Source of the DNA: PALSA-1003 sp963791945
Lineage (GTDB): Bacteria > Pseudomonadota > Gammaproteobacteria > Burkholderiales > Casimicrobiaceae
Direction: 5' to 3'
DNA: 64,000 bases
NCBI GenBank assembly: GCA_963791945.1
Contig: CAWBUD010000002.1
Span: 744,001-808,000, forward strand
Within the stretch, counting starts at the first letter, position 1, and each line of letters starts with the position of its first letter. Positions 34,972-42,570 of the stretch are shown in pieces. The notes under the pieces were generated by a model that searched no databases, was not told the origin of the DNA, and was given only the letters and a program-made list of their open reading frames with translations. Made by a program: the position numbers and the translations under genes.

Positions 34972-35739
34972 ATGAGCAAGAAGTCATTGGCTTATCAACA
35001 AGTGATGTTGGCGCTTGTGGTCGCCGGAGCAGGCTTGCTCGCAAGCGGAGTGGCTTCGGCCGTCCCGACGTGTAATACATTTGCCACCCTCGGCGCTTTG
35101 AGGACGGGTGGTGGCTCCTGCGTCGACAACATCGATCAGGACGTGGTCTTTACCCTCCTGGGCTATAGCGACAATCTGAATCAAAATTGGGATCAAACGA
35201 CGACCATCGCTGGAGACCTCGTAGGTTTCAGCTTTGACGAACTCGAAGTCGGAGGGAACGACTTGTACGACGTCGGTTTCGACTTTCACGGCTTCATCAT
35301 TTCAACGACACCCGGCGGATACCAGGGGGGCGGCGATATCGAGTACTCTCTAACGCCGGCGATCGCATCCCCAGGTGACCGTTTTTCCAGTGTGAACTTC
35401 GACACGGTTGTCCAAGGAACCGGAGCGGCGGCCACGAAGGATTTGTGGCGGGATGCTATAGATGGCACACCTTGGAATATCGTCTGCGATGGCCTCCCGA
35501 GCACCGAGTGCAGTGGCAACAGGCTCACGAGTATCAATGGAGACCGTGTTCCGGCTCAGGGCGAGTTAGCGTTGACATCGCCTTCCCAAACTAGCATATG
35601 GGTAAGGGACACTTTTGACGCTACCCAAGGCAGCGCGACGTACCTGCATGCCGACAATTCGTTCGCCCCCGAACCCGCAACCCTCGCCCTTCTCGGCCTC
35701 GGTCTCGCCGGACTCGGACTCAGCAGGCGCAAGCGTTAA
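34972..35739 (+). CDS. PEP-CTERM sorting-domain protein, secreted
   Basis: ATG at 34972 follows AGGGGAAAAATC; the longer frame upstream runs into the promoter element. A 255-residue product: signal peptide (MLALVVAGAGLLASGVASA), mature start VPTCNTFATLGAL, body with SCVDNIDQDV and CDGLPSTECSGN (four to five Cys), and a tail FAPEPATLALLGLGLAGLGL with SRRKR. Function is unknown; it is typical for an exosortase substrate. Confidence 0.9.
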   Translation: MSKKSLAYQQVMLALVVAGAGLLASGVASAVPTCNTFATLGALRTGGGSCVDNIDQDVVFTLLGYSDNLNQNWDQTTTIAGDLVGFSFDELEVGGNDLYDVGFDFHGFIISTTPGGYQGGGDIEYSLTPAIASPGDRFSSVNFDTVVQGTGAAATKDLWRDAIDGTPWNIVCDGLPSTECSGNRLTSINGDRVPAQGELALTSPSQTSIWVRDTFDATQGSATYLHADNSFAPEPATLALLGLGLAGLGLSRRKR

Positions 35740-35760
35740 CTGACCGTCGCCATGCCAACA

Positions 35761-35790
35761 AAACGCCCGTCCTCGTGACGGGCGTTTGTT
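35761..35790 (+). terminator. Rho-independent terminator-like hairpin
   Basis: AAACGCCCGTC pairs with GACGGGCGTTT (11 base pairs, five-base loop), followed by GTT. The flanks and stem are nearly the same as those at 37127, showing the two gene ends share ancestry. Confidence 0.8.
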
Positions 35791-35837
35791 CTTCTGTGTG
35801 AACGCTGTGAAATGGCCATGCGGCGACGGGGCGCATT

Positions 35838-36530
35838 ATGAACCGAATGATAGCGGTCGCTATGGTCGTGGCTTTTGCTCTGGGCACGACATCGTCGGTA
35901 CAAGCAACGTTCCTGTTTGAAACCGCCGCGGGAAATCCGCTGGCGAGCGGACTGGTGGTGGACGATTTCTTTTGGCCGGCACACCGGTTTCAAATCGGCA
36001 CTTACACTAGGCTCGGGTCGGTAGGAGGATTCTTCGAGAACTTCGCCGCCAATGACCAAACCATATTCGCAGCGGTGGTCGCCCTGACTGGGCCGCTCGA
36101 TTTTCCCGATTCCTTGGACTTATCGACCCCGGACGTTCTTGGCACAACGCTCGTGAACATCGGGGGGCAAACCATACTCGGGAGCGATCGCAGCGGTAGC
36201 CTGAATCTCGCACTTGTGCCTGGCTGGTATGCATTGGTTTTTGGCGCTGGTAAGTTCGGTGCGGATACGGGCGTATCGTTCGTCATCCTGCCAAGTCTGA
36301 CGATTGATCTAGCCCCTTCCCAGCTCCCCTTTACTTCCATACTGCCGGGCAACTCCTTTGGAACGCCACCGCAGTTTCTGTATCAAGCGGCAACTCCGCG
36401 GTTCTTTGCGACACCCGAACCCGCGACGCTCGCGCTGCTCGGCATAGGACTCGCGGGACTCGGTTTGTCGGGTCGGCGAAAAGGGTGTAGCAGCCGCTGC
36501 GGTGACCTGCCAGACGCGCGCAGTTGGTAG
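35838..36530 (+). CDS. PEP-CTERM sorting-domain protein with extended C-terminal tail
   Basis: A 230-residue protein with a signal peptide (MIAVAMVVAFALGTTSSVQA) and a beta-rich body without Cys. The tag is TPEPATLALLGIGLAGLGL, then SGRRKG. Unusually, 14 more residues follow the basic cluster (CSSRCGDLPDARSW), while family members stop there. A lost stop codon is likely. It ends three bases before the next PEP-CTERM start, so the two are co-translated. Confidence 0.85.
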   Translation: MNRMIAVAMVVAFALGTTSSVQATFLFETAAGNPLASGLVVDDFFWPAHRFQIGTYTRLGSVGGFFENFAANDQTIFAAVVALTGPLDFPDSLDLSTPDVLGTTLVNIGGQTILGSDRSGSLNLALVPGWYALVFGAGKFGADTGVSFVILPSLTIDLAPSQLPFTSILPGNSFGTPPQFLYQAATPRFFATPEPATLALLGIGLAGLGLSGRRKGCSSRCGDLPDARSW

Positions 36531-36532
36531 CC

Positions 36533-37105
36533 ATGAAAGACCCGGCCCCCTTGCTGGTGGCGCTTGCAGCCGTATTAGTGCTCGCCGGTAGTAAACTTTT
36601 GCCGAACGCTGAAGCGGCAGTCGTCGTGTACAACGACGCATCAGCGCGCGACTACGTCATCGGTATCGATGATCTTTCAGTCGGCAATCGCCCAGTTGAC
36701 GTGGAATTTACTAACGGGACGTTTCGAAACGTGTTCGGCGATCCTAACGACGCTGCATTCAAGCCGCCGCTCGCTTGGAACAGCGAATCCTCCGCAATAG
36801 CCCTCTCTACTGCCATCTCGAACACTTTGAATGCAGAGGTCCCGATCCCATTGCTAACCCCAGGAGTCACCCAGGAAGCTTTTTTCGTTCCGTACGGCTC
36901 TACCGAGTTCCTGGGTGTGCCTGCGGTTCTCTTCGTTGACGGGTGTGGAGGTTCGGGCAGCTGGTTTCCTACTTGCGGTATCGGCGTCACTTCGATTTAC
37001 GCTGTGGCCCCCAACTGGGCAACCACTCCCGAACCCGGGACGCTCGCGCTGCTCGGCATTGGCTTGGCCGGACTCGCGTTCTCGCGTCGCCGCAAGCTTA
37101 GCTGA
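36533..37105 (+). CDS. PEP-CTERM sorting-domain protein, secreted
   Basis: ATG at 36533, three bases after the upstream stop. The 190-residue product has a signal peptide (LLVALAAVLVLAGSKLLPNA, ending near EAA), a body with FVDGCGGSGSWFPTCGIGV (two Cys) and the tail TPEPGTLALLGIGLAGLAF with SRRRKLS. No domain is recognised. A terminator follows. Confidence 0.87.
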   Translation: MKDPAPLLVALAAVLVLAGSKLLPNAEAAVVVYNDASARDYVIGIDDLSVGNRPVDVEFTNGTFRNVFGDPNDAAFKPPLAWNSESSAIALSTAISNTLNAEVPIPLLTPGVTQEAFFVPYGSTEFLGVPAVLFVDGCGGSGSWFPTCGIGVTSIYAVAPNWATTPEPGTLALLGIGLAGLAFSRRRKLS

Positions 37106-37126
37106 TCGCGTCGCCATGCCAACGAT

Positions 37127-37155
37127 ACGCCCGTCCTAGCGACGGGCGTTTGTTT
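37127..37155 (+). terminator. Rho-independent terminator
   Basis: ACGCCCGTC pairs with GACGGGCGT (nine base pairs, loop CTAGC), followed by TTGTTTT. Confidence 0.8.
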
Positions 37156-37202
37156 TCCGGTGATCGCGGCGAGAGTCGACTTATGGGCGGAAGGAGTGCC
37201 AC

Positions 37203-37316
37203 ATGAACATTGTCTCTCGCATCGGGATATCGCTGGCCGTGGCCGTTGTTTCTCTCGGCCGCGCGACGCCTCACGCTTCGCCGGTTATCACCACCAGAAG
37301 CACGGAGACGATATGA
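37203..37316 (+). CDS. Short signal-peptide-like leader ORF, possible PEP-CTERM remnant
   Basis: A 37-residue frame starting MNIVSRIGISLAVAVVSLGR, preceded by a good ribosome site (GGAAGGAG). It looks like a signal peptide with only about a dozen residues after it. Its TGA overlaps the ATG of the next gene (ATGA). It may be a truncated PEP-CTERM gene now serving as a translational leader. Confidence 0.45.
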   Translation: MNIVSRIGISLAVAVVSLGRATPHASPVITTRSTETI

Positions 37317-38014
37317 TGAGCTGCTGCAGAAATCAGGTGATGTCAACAATCGCCGCGTTTGCCGTTGCCGTGATCGCGATCGGCACCAGCACTTACGCGA
37401 TCGCTACTGTCATCCTCACCACCGACCGCTCACTCTTTCTCAGTTCAAATTCCATCGTTTCCACTGAGACCTTCGATGAGTTTGCTCATCCGACGCAATT
37501 CCCCGTGTCGGATCAGTCCGTCACCATCGATCTGGTCACCTACTTCGATCCCACGCCCGCTCCGGGGTGGAGCCTTGACCAAATATCAATAACTTCGTCA
37601 CCACCCAATTCGCTATTTACTCGTAATTCCCTCGCAGACAAGACGATAACCTTCGAGAGTGGTTTTGTTCGCGCGTTCGGGTTCCAATTCATAGCCTTCG
37701 TTCACGCGCCTGGAGCTGATGCGCGGTTTCATTTCCTGGTTAGCGAAATCGACGGTTCGATCACGGATTTTCTGCAATCTCCTCCGAATGAATTCCTTGG
37801 ATTCAGCAGCTCCGTGGGCATCCGGTCTATGAGCGTCATCCAGGAACGCGTTCAAGGGGTCTTAACCAACTTTGCCTTTGATGACGTATCGCGCTCGCCG
37901 GAGCCAGGAACGCTCATTCTGATGAGTGTCGGTTTAGTTGCCGCAGTTTTAGCTAAGCGACGCTCATTCAAGAAACCAGACCCTCACGAGCGAACTGGCA
38001 TCGCGGAAGGTTAG
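37313..38014 (+). CDS. PEP-CTERM sorting-domain protein, secreted
   Basis: ATG at 37313 (or 37316) overlaps the short leader stop. The signal peptide is STIAAFAVAVIAIGTSTYAI. The body has a jelly-roll-like pattern (TETFDEFAHPTQF, GFQFIAFVHAPGADARFHFL). The tail SPEPGTLILMSVGLVAAVLA then KRRSFKKPDPHE is a less typical PEP-CTERM tag with a longer basic end than its neighbours. Confidence 0.82.
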   Translation: MMSCCRNQVMSTIAAFAVAVIAIGTSTYAIATVILTTDRSLFLSSNSIVSTETFDEFAHPTQFPVSDQSVTIDLVTYFDPTPAPGWSLDQISITSSPPNSLFTRNSLADKTITFESGFVRAFGFQFIAFVHAPGADARFHFLVSEIDGSITDFLQSPPNEFLGFSSSVGIRSMSVIQERVQGVLTNFAFDDVSRSPEPGTLILMSVGLVAAVLAKRRSFKKPDPHERTGIAEG

Positions 38015-38050
38015 CGCCGGATTCCGCGGCCGGCGCAACGCGACAAATGA

Positions 38051-38081
38051 AAACGCCGCTACGGGGGCGGCGTTTCTATTT
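38051..38081 (+). terminator. Rho-independent terminator
   Basis: AAACGCCGC pairs with GCGGCGTTT (nine base pairs, seven-base loop), followed by CTATTTCT, 36 bases after the PEP-CTERM stop. Confidence 0.75.
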
Positions 38082-38135
38082 CTAAAGCGCGTTCCGCGCC
38101 GCCGACTACGAGTTAGGCCCGGTATAGTAAACGTC

Positions 38136-38327
38136 ATGCTGTTCGAGCCGCCCCGCGCAATACGCCCGATGCCGCCGCAGTTCCGACAGGTGGTCGATCA
38201 TCCTGGCGGGTGCTATTCGTGCCGCTATTTCGGCGAGCGCCGCGATCCGGCAGGCGCTGAGCACGTCCGGTCGCAGGCAGATCGCGGATGCGCGTTCTGG
38301 GAGCGCGAGCCGGGCGCCGATGACTAG
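38136..38327 (+). CDS. Small Cys-containing protein of the GC-WEREPGAD type
   Basis: 63 residues with HPGGCYSCRYFGE, a spacer, then RGCAFWEREPGADD. This Cys/Trp pattern ending in REPGADD recurs, to my knowledge, in short hypothetical proteins of mobile and phage-like regions of proteobacteria. Three Cys and one His could bind a metal. Function is unknown. Confidence 0.55.
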   Translation: MLFEPPRAIRPMPPQFRQVVDHPGGCYSCRYFGERRDPAGAEHVRSQADRGCAFWEREPGADD

Positions 38328-38391
38328 CGCCGGCGTCCAAAAGCCGACGAGCGCGACGAGGACCCTGAACCGATTACGAGGGAACCAAGCC

Positions 38392-38757
38392 ATGGGGGAC
38401 GTCAAACTGAATTGGCAGCATAGCGCCGACCGGAAATCGGTACGGATCACGTTTCCAGACCAGGACTATTCGGCCGAGGACCTGAGCGCCCTCGTCGCGG
38501 GCATCGCGACGATTCGCGAGCAAACCGAACCGCCAATTCCGAACGATCCCGACCTGTTACATGCCGTGCAGGCAATCCTCGATCCGCGATGGTACCTCGC
38601 GCGTGACGCGATGAACGAGGTTATTGCATTGGGAATCCGAGTGCCCGGTATCGGATGGATTCCGTTTGCGATTCCAGTCGCAGAGGCCACCCATTTACGC
38701 GACCTGCTAACCGAGCAATTGGAACATCCGAACGCCGCCCCCGGCGCCGCGCATTAG
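38392..38757 (+). CDS. Hypothetical cytosolic protein
   Basis: A 121-residue frame from ATG 38392 (upstream extension rejected for its basic, low-complexity run). It is acidic and soluble: MGDVKLNWQHSADRKSVRIT, DYSAEDLSALVAGIATIREQ and LRDLLTEQLEHPN. No family is recognised. Its 3' end overlaps the convergent PEP-CTERM gene by 51 bases, which is unusual. Confidence 0.5.
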   Translation: MGDVKLNWQHSADRKSVRITFPDQDYSAEDLSALVAGIATIREQTEPPIPNDPDLLHAVQAILDPRWYLARDAMNEVIALGIRVPGIGWIPFAIPVAEATHLRDLLTEQLEHPNAAPGAAH

Positions 38758-39270
38758 GCGCCGCATCGCTGCAGCGACTAACGCTCCCATCCCGACCAGC
38801 GCCAGGCTCGTCGGCTCGGGCGCGCCGCTGATGGTCGCTGGAACAAACGATGTGTTCTGGAAGACGTTGTCGATGAAGACGTAGCCAAGACCCTCGGCTC
38901 CGTCGACGTCAAACGGTCCTTGGTCCGCGACGAGCTTAGCGGAGAAGACGCCATCCTCAGTACCCACCCCGCTGAAACCAATGCCTATAGAGGTCACGGG
39001 GCCATCGAGGGTAAAGCTGTTTGCGAGCGGACCGAGTGCGTCCAGGTCCCCAAATATTTCCGCGGTCACGTGCTCTCCGGCGTCGAAGCCTGAAAAATAG
39101 AAATTGGTTTGGACGTCAATATAGGGCGGCGGCGGCGGCGCTCCCGCAGTCAGATCGAAGTTGAAGACGACGCTGTCGCCGGTGTTCAGCAGAATCGCTT
39201 GCGCAGGACTCACGATCACCAGCGACAAGGCGACCATCGCAGCGCCATACAGCTTGCTGTAGTACTTCAT
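38707..39270 (-). CDS. PEP-CTERM sorting-domain protein, secreted
   Basis: ATG at 39270 follows GGGGGAGA. Signal peptide: KLYGAAMVALSLVIVSPAQA. The body includes GAPPPPPYIDVQTNFYFSGF and is beta-rich, with no Cys. The tail is APEPTSLALVGMGALVAAAM followed by RRLMRGAGGG and ten or so further residues, so the end runs past the basic cluster and overlaps the convergent gene. The overlap suggests a displaced stop. Confidence 0.82.
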   Translation of the reverse strand: MKYYSKLYGAAMVALSLVIVSPAQAILLNTGDSVVFNFDLTAGAPPPPPYIDVQTNFYFSGFDAGEHVTAEIFGDLDALGPLANSFTLDGPVTSIGIGFSGVGTEDGVFSAKLVADQGPFDVDGAEGLGYVFIDNVFQNTSFVPATISGAPEPTSLALVGMGALVAAAMRRLMRGAGGGVRMFQLLG

Positions 39271-39341
39271 GTCTCCCCCGATTAGGCAATACGGGTACAG
39301 ACAGTGGCAGCAACGTTCGTTGTGGGAGACAGCCAGCTGAT

Positions 39342-39947
39342 TCAACTACGCTTGCGACGGCGCGAGAAACCAAGTCCGGCGAGACCGATGCCGAGCAATG
39401 CGAGCGTCGCGGGTTCGGGCACTGTCGGTTCAATGTCGGATTGGACTCTGATCGTGAGGATATCGAGTATCTCGTCCTCATTGGTGCCAAACAATATTGT
39501 TGCTACCGTCTGCAATGTGCCATCTTCAGCTACGCAGTCGGTGTTGCACAGACCCAATCCACCACCCGGAACATCCGTGTCGGACTCGAAACTGAAGCGC
39601 AGGGTCGGGGGCGCACCGCTCATGCTCAGAAGCAAGAGTTGGTCAGAGATCTGATTTGTTCCGGGTTCGGTCAGCGCAACAATACTAATTTCGTCAAAAA
39701 AGTCGGATGTTTGTAAAAACGGTGGCGTGAGATCGAACGTGCAGGTTTCCAAATCTGCGGAAGCGGGGCAATCAATAAATACTAGTCCGGGCGCCTGTAG
39801 TCCGCCCCCCACAGTGCTTGGGGTGAAAACAAGTGAGAAAGATGGGCCGCCAACAGTTTCTGACTCCATGATATCTATGGTGCTGGCGCTCGCGGCGCCA
39901 GCGAGCCATAGGCCCACCAAGGCGACCCAAGGCGGTATCTTTTTCAT
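39342..39947 (-). CDS. PEP-CTERM sorting-domain protein, secreted
   Basis: ATG at 39947 follows GGAGG. A 201-residue product with a signal peptide (VALVGLWLAGAASA), a body with Cys pairs (FIDCPASADLETCTF, GLCNTDCVAEDG) and the tail VPEPATLALLGIGLAGLGF with SRRRKRS. A sigma-54-like element lies 45 bases upstream. It is upstream of the 38707 gene, but a 71-base gap and a separate ribosome site leave open whether they form one unit. Confidence 0.88.
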   Translation of the reverse strand: MKKIPPWVALVGLWLAGAASASTIDIMESETVGGPSFSLVFTPSTVGGGLQAPGLVFIDCPASADLETCTFDLTPPFLQTSDFFDEISIVALTEPGTNQISDQLLLLSMSGAPPTLRFSFESDTDVPGGGLGLCNTDCVAEDGTLQTVATILFGTNEDEILDILTIRVQSDIEPTVPEPATLALLGIGLAGLGFSRRRKRS

Positions 39948-39991
39948 CGCCGCGCCTCCGAAAATCCAATCCATGTCCCCAAGCGCCTCGC

Positions 39992-40008
39992 AAGCATACG
40001 TCGCGCCA
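39992..40008 (-). promoter_or_regulatory. Sigma-54-like -24/-12 promoter element
   Basis: On the minus strand it reads TGGCGCGACGTATGCTT, with GG and GC 12 bases apart, 45 bases before the PEP-CTERM start. Confidence 0.6.
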
Positions 40009-40611
40009 CTGGCACGAACTGGCATCAAAACAGGGTGTTGCCTACAACTTCATGTCCAGCGAATATCCTCTGTGTAAACCAGGCCGACAGGTGAAGCGCC
40101 CCGACCGTTTCCAGCCGGGGCGCGGTGCAGAACTACATCGGCCGGTGAGCCGCTTTTCACACCGCGGCGACGACGATCGCCCGCAGACTGCAGACCGTCG
40201 TTTCGAGTTCCTCGTTTATCTTGATCGGTGTGCGCGCGTGTCACGTATCGATGACTGATCGCATCGGGAGCGCGCACCCCCAGCTTCGAGGGAGGCGCGG
40301 CCTCCGGCCCGCTGGGGCCGGTATCGGCCCATCTGTGGAACACTCCCGGGGTCTGTTTGCCCAGGAGCCCCGAGCTGCTTGCGGCTATGGGCCGACGCTC
40401 TCGCCGCGAACACGGATCCATCATCGCCATCGCCGATGACCGATATGGTGACGCCTGGGACGCGGCTATGGAGCCTAGTCGGGCGGTACGTTAGCGCGTG
40501 CTGTTCCGGCGCTCTTTGCTGCTACTTCGCTTGTCCTTCGGGTGCGGTTTCTGTGGCTTTGGGCGAAAGTTCGTGGGGTATGCAGTGCGCGATACTGAAA
40601 GACCTTCTAAG
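40009..40611. other. Gene-poor region left of the tRNA-Leu
   Basis: No convincing gene. It has a hairpin (GCGCCCCG with CGGGGCGC, about 40093-40121). A short minus-strand protein-like fragment (IKINEELETTVCSLRAIVVA, around 40160-40230) has no start codon and may be a gene relic. Confidence 0.4.
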
Positions 40612-40699
40612 TGCCCGGGGCCGGACTCGAACCGGCACGACGGAGTTACCCGACGAGGGATTTTAAGTCCCTTGTGTCTACCAGTTTCACCACCCGGGC
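40612..40699 (-). tRNA. tRNA-Leu(UAA)
   Basis: A full cloverleaf: acceptor GCCCGGG with CCCGGGC, D-stem GTG with CAC, anticodon stem AGGGA with TCCCT and loop CTTAAAA (anticodon TAA), a long variable arm typical of class II tRNAs, and T-stem GCCGG with CCGGC. CCA is not encoded (the next bases are CTT). Confidence 0.95.
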
Positions 40700-41134
40700 T
40701 GCGTGCATTCTAGCAACCGCACCGCTGCAGCGACGTCCGAATCGGCGCTCCCCGCGAAACTCCGCGTCGCGCCCGCGGACCAAACACTACCGCATGGAGT
40801 ATGCGGCTTCTCTAGGTCTGGACGCGGAGGGCGCCATGAACGAGGCGCGACGCGGTCGACATGCGTGGGACGAGCGGCCATGAGCAAGGCGACCTTCTAT
40901 CGGATCCCGGTCAAGCAGAAGACGCAATACGCCCCGCTCCGGCGAAAACGATCGCCGGCGCAGGGGGGAGGCGATGCACGCCATTCGACGCTGCACGCGC
41001 CCGGACGGCCTCCCTCCTATCACGCGGCGCCGCAGTTCCGTCGAAATCGACGATTCTGGCTGCGGCGGCTAGGCCTTGGGAAGGAGTCTCGGTGAAGCCG
41101 GTCTCCACATCGGGATGGAGGCCGACGCAGATTC
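40700..41134. other. Intergenic region between tRNA-Leu and NuoB-like gene
   Basis: It holds the tRNA promoter. A short plus-strand frame (MSKATFYRIPVKQKTQYAPL, from 40880) has a basic composition, no family and no clear ribosome site, so I do not call it. Confidence 0.4.
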
Positions 41135-41611
41135 TCAGCGCGCGATGGTCTGGGTGCGCCAGATCTTGTTCTGCAACTGAATGATTCCGTAGACAAGCTG
41201 CTCCGCCGTCGGGGGACAGCCCGGGACGTACACGTCGACCGGCACGATGCGATCACAGCCGCGGACGACCGAGTACGAGTAGTGGTAATAGCCGCCCCCG
41301 TTCGCGCAGGAGCCCATGGAAATCACCCATTTGGGATCCGCCATCTGGTCGTAGACCTTGCGCAACGCGGGCGCCATCTTGTTGCAGAGCGTCCCCGAAA
41401 CGATCATCAGGTCGGCCTGTCGGGGGCTCGCTCGAAATACGACACCGAAGCGGTCGAGGTCGTAGCGCGATGCCGCCGCGTGCATCATCTCCACCGCGCA
41501 GCATGCGAGGCCGAAAGCCATCGGCCAAAGCGACCCGGTTCGCGCCCAGTGAACCGCCTGATCGACCGTCGTGAGCGCAAAGCCCTCCTCGAGCAATTCC
41601 GCCGTGGGCAT
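41135..41611 (-). CDS. NuoB-like NADH:quinone oxidoreductase 20 kDa subunit, orphan
   Basis: A 158-residue protein with the full NuoB signature: CC at 37-38 (FGLACCAVEMM), Cys102 (MGSCANGGG) and Cys132 (VPGCPPTAEQL), the ligands of cluster N2, the last iron-sulfur centre before quinone. It is about the normal length of a minimal NuoB. No other complex I gene is here; its only same-strand partner is the HiPIP gene 36 bases upstream. It may be a spare copy or serve a different redox enzyme. Confidence 0.9.
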   Translation of the reverse strand: MPTAELLEEGFALTTVDQAVHWARTGSLWPMAFGLACCAVEMMHAAASRYDLDRFGVVFRASPRQADLMIVSGTLCNKMAPALRKVYDQMADPKWVISMGSCANGGGYYHYSYSVVRGCDRIVPVDVYVPGCPPTAEQLVYGIIQLQNKIWRTQTIAR

Positions 41612-41647
41612 GCGCTTCTCCTTGGTGGATGGCGAGCCGGGTCGCGA

Positions 41648-41917
41648 TCAGGCCTTCTTGACCCATGCGAGACAGTAGCCGTTCGGGCTGATCGTCCCTT
41701 CGACGACCTTGCAGCTCGACGGGGCGACGAATTGCATGCAGTTGTCGCAGCGCATGTCGCCATTCGGCTTGTCCTGATATTTCATCGCTTCCTTCGAGAC
41801 CTTCTGCTGCGCCGAAGCGAGCTTGATCGGTACGATCGCTCCGGCGAGCGTGGCGCCGGCCAGCCAGCCGGCGCGTCCGAGCAGGGAACGGCGCGTCAGC
41901 TTGTGTTGATGATCCAT
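41648..41917 (-). CDS. High-potential iron-sulfur protein (HiPIP)
   Basis: An 89-residue precursor with a Tat signal (TRRSLLGRAGWLAGATLAGA) for export of a folded cofactor protein. Cys57, Cys60, Cys69 and Cys82 (CDNCMQF, SSCKVVEG, NGYCLAWVKK) bind one [4Fe-4S] cluster at high potential. It carries electrons in the periplasm, usually between the bc1 complex and an oxidase or reaction centre. ATG at 41917 is chosen over a longer frame because the Tat signal starts there. Confidence 0.93.
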   Translation of the reverse strand: MDHQHKLTRRSLLGRAGWLAGATLAGAIVPIKLASAQQKVSKEAMKYQDKPNGDMRCDNCMQFVAPSSCKVVEGTISPNGYCLAWVKKA

Positions 41918-42219
41918 GGGAGCTCCTGAGAAAGTGGGTCGAAGGTGCGAGATAAGCGGCTGCTGCCGTGGCGTCGGGACCATGGAGGGTTAGAGGCTGA
42001 CCATGGGAGCGAGTTTCGTCGCGGCCTTTCCTAGTCGACCGGGTCCACCAGCGAGCGTCGCGGCAGGGGAGATGACGCAGATCAAATCGCCCTGAGCCGG
42101 GACAGGCGACGATGAAGCCTCGGCGGACAGCGATCCGGGGGCCTTGTCTCGTGGTGCGCGTTGCTCGAGCGTGAGCGGACCCGGTCGAGACTGCCCGATC
42201 TCGCTTCTACGGAGCTCTC
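41918..42219. other. Divergent intergenic region, HiPIP and V/A-ATPase operons
   Basis: It must hold promoters for both directions. I see no gene, clear terminator or recognisable operator. Confidence 0.4.
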
Positions 42220-42570
42220 GTGACGTCGATCGTCGAGCCCATGCCGGCGGTAACCGCCGTCGAAGCGGCGATCGCGTGCGTGCTCGCGGCGGAGCGCGAT
42301 GCACGCGAGGCGCTGGCAAAGGCGGCCCGTGACGCGGACGCGCTCGAGGAACGGGCGCGGGGTGAGGCGCGTGCGCTCGCCGAACATACCGAACGCCGCA
42401 TTCGCGCGGTCCGCGCCGCGTATGAAACTCGGGTGACGTCCGAGGTCGCTGCGATCGACGCTCAGGCGGCGGCGCAGGATGCCAGCCTGCCATTGTCGCC
42501 CGAGGACATGAACCGCCTCGAGCGCGCGCTGGTAACGCTTGCCGCCGAACTGACGGGTGGAACCTCATGA
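42220..42570 (+). CDS. V/A-ATPase peripheral-stalk-like coiled-coil subunit (G/H type)
   Basis: GTG start at 42220. The 116 residues are mostly one helix with heptad character (AAERDAREALAKAARDADAL, ERRIRAVRAAYETRV). Position at the head of the operon and composition fit the G/H stalk subunit that pairs with subunit E. Overlaps the next gene by four bases. Confidence 0.6.
   Translation: MTSIVEPMPAVTAVEAAIACVLAAERDAREALAKAARDADALEERARGEARALAEHTERRIRAVRAAYETRVTSEVAAIDAQAAAQDASLPLSPEDMNRLERALVTLAAELTGGTS

Noticed and set aside
40880..41095. A small basic protein after the tRNA
   Set aside because: No ribosome site, no family and an Arg-rich composition typical of GC-rich noncoding DNA.
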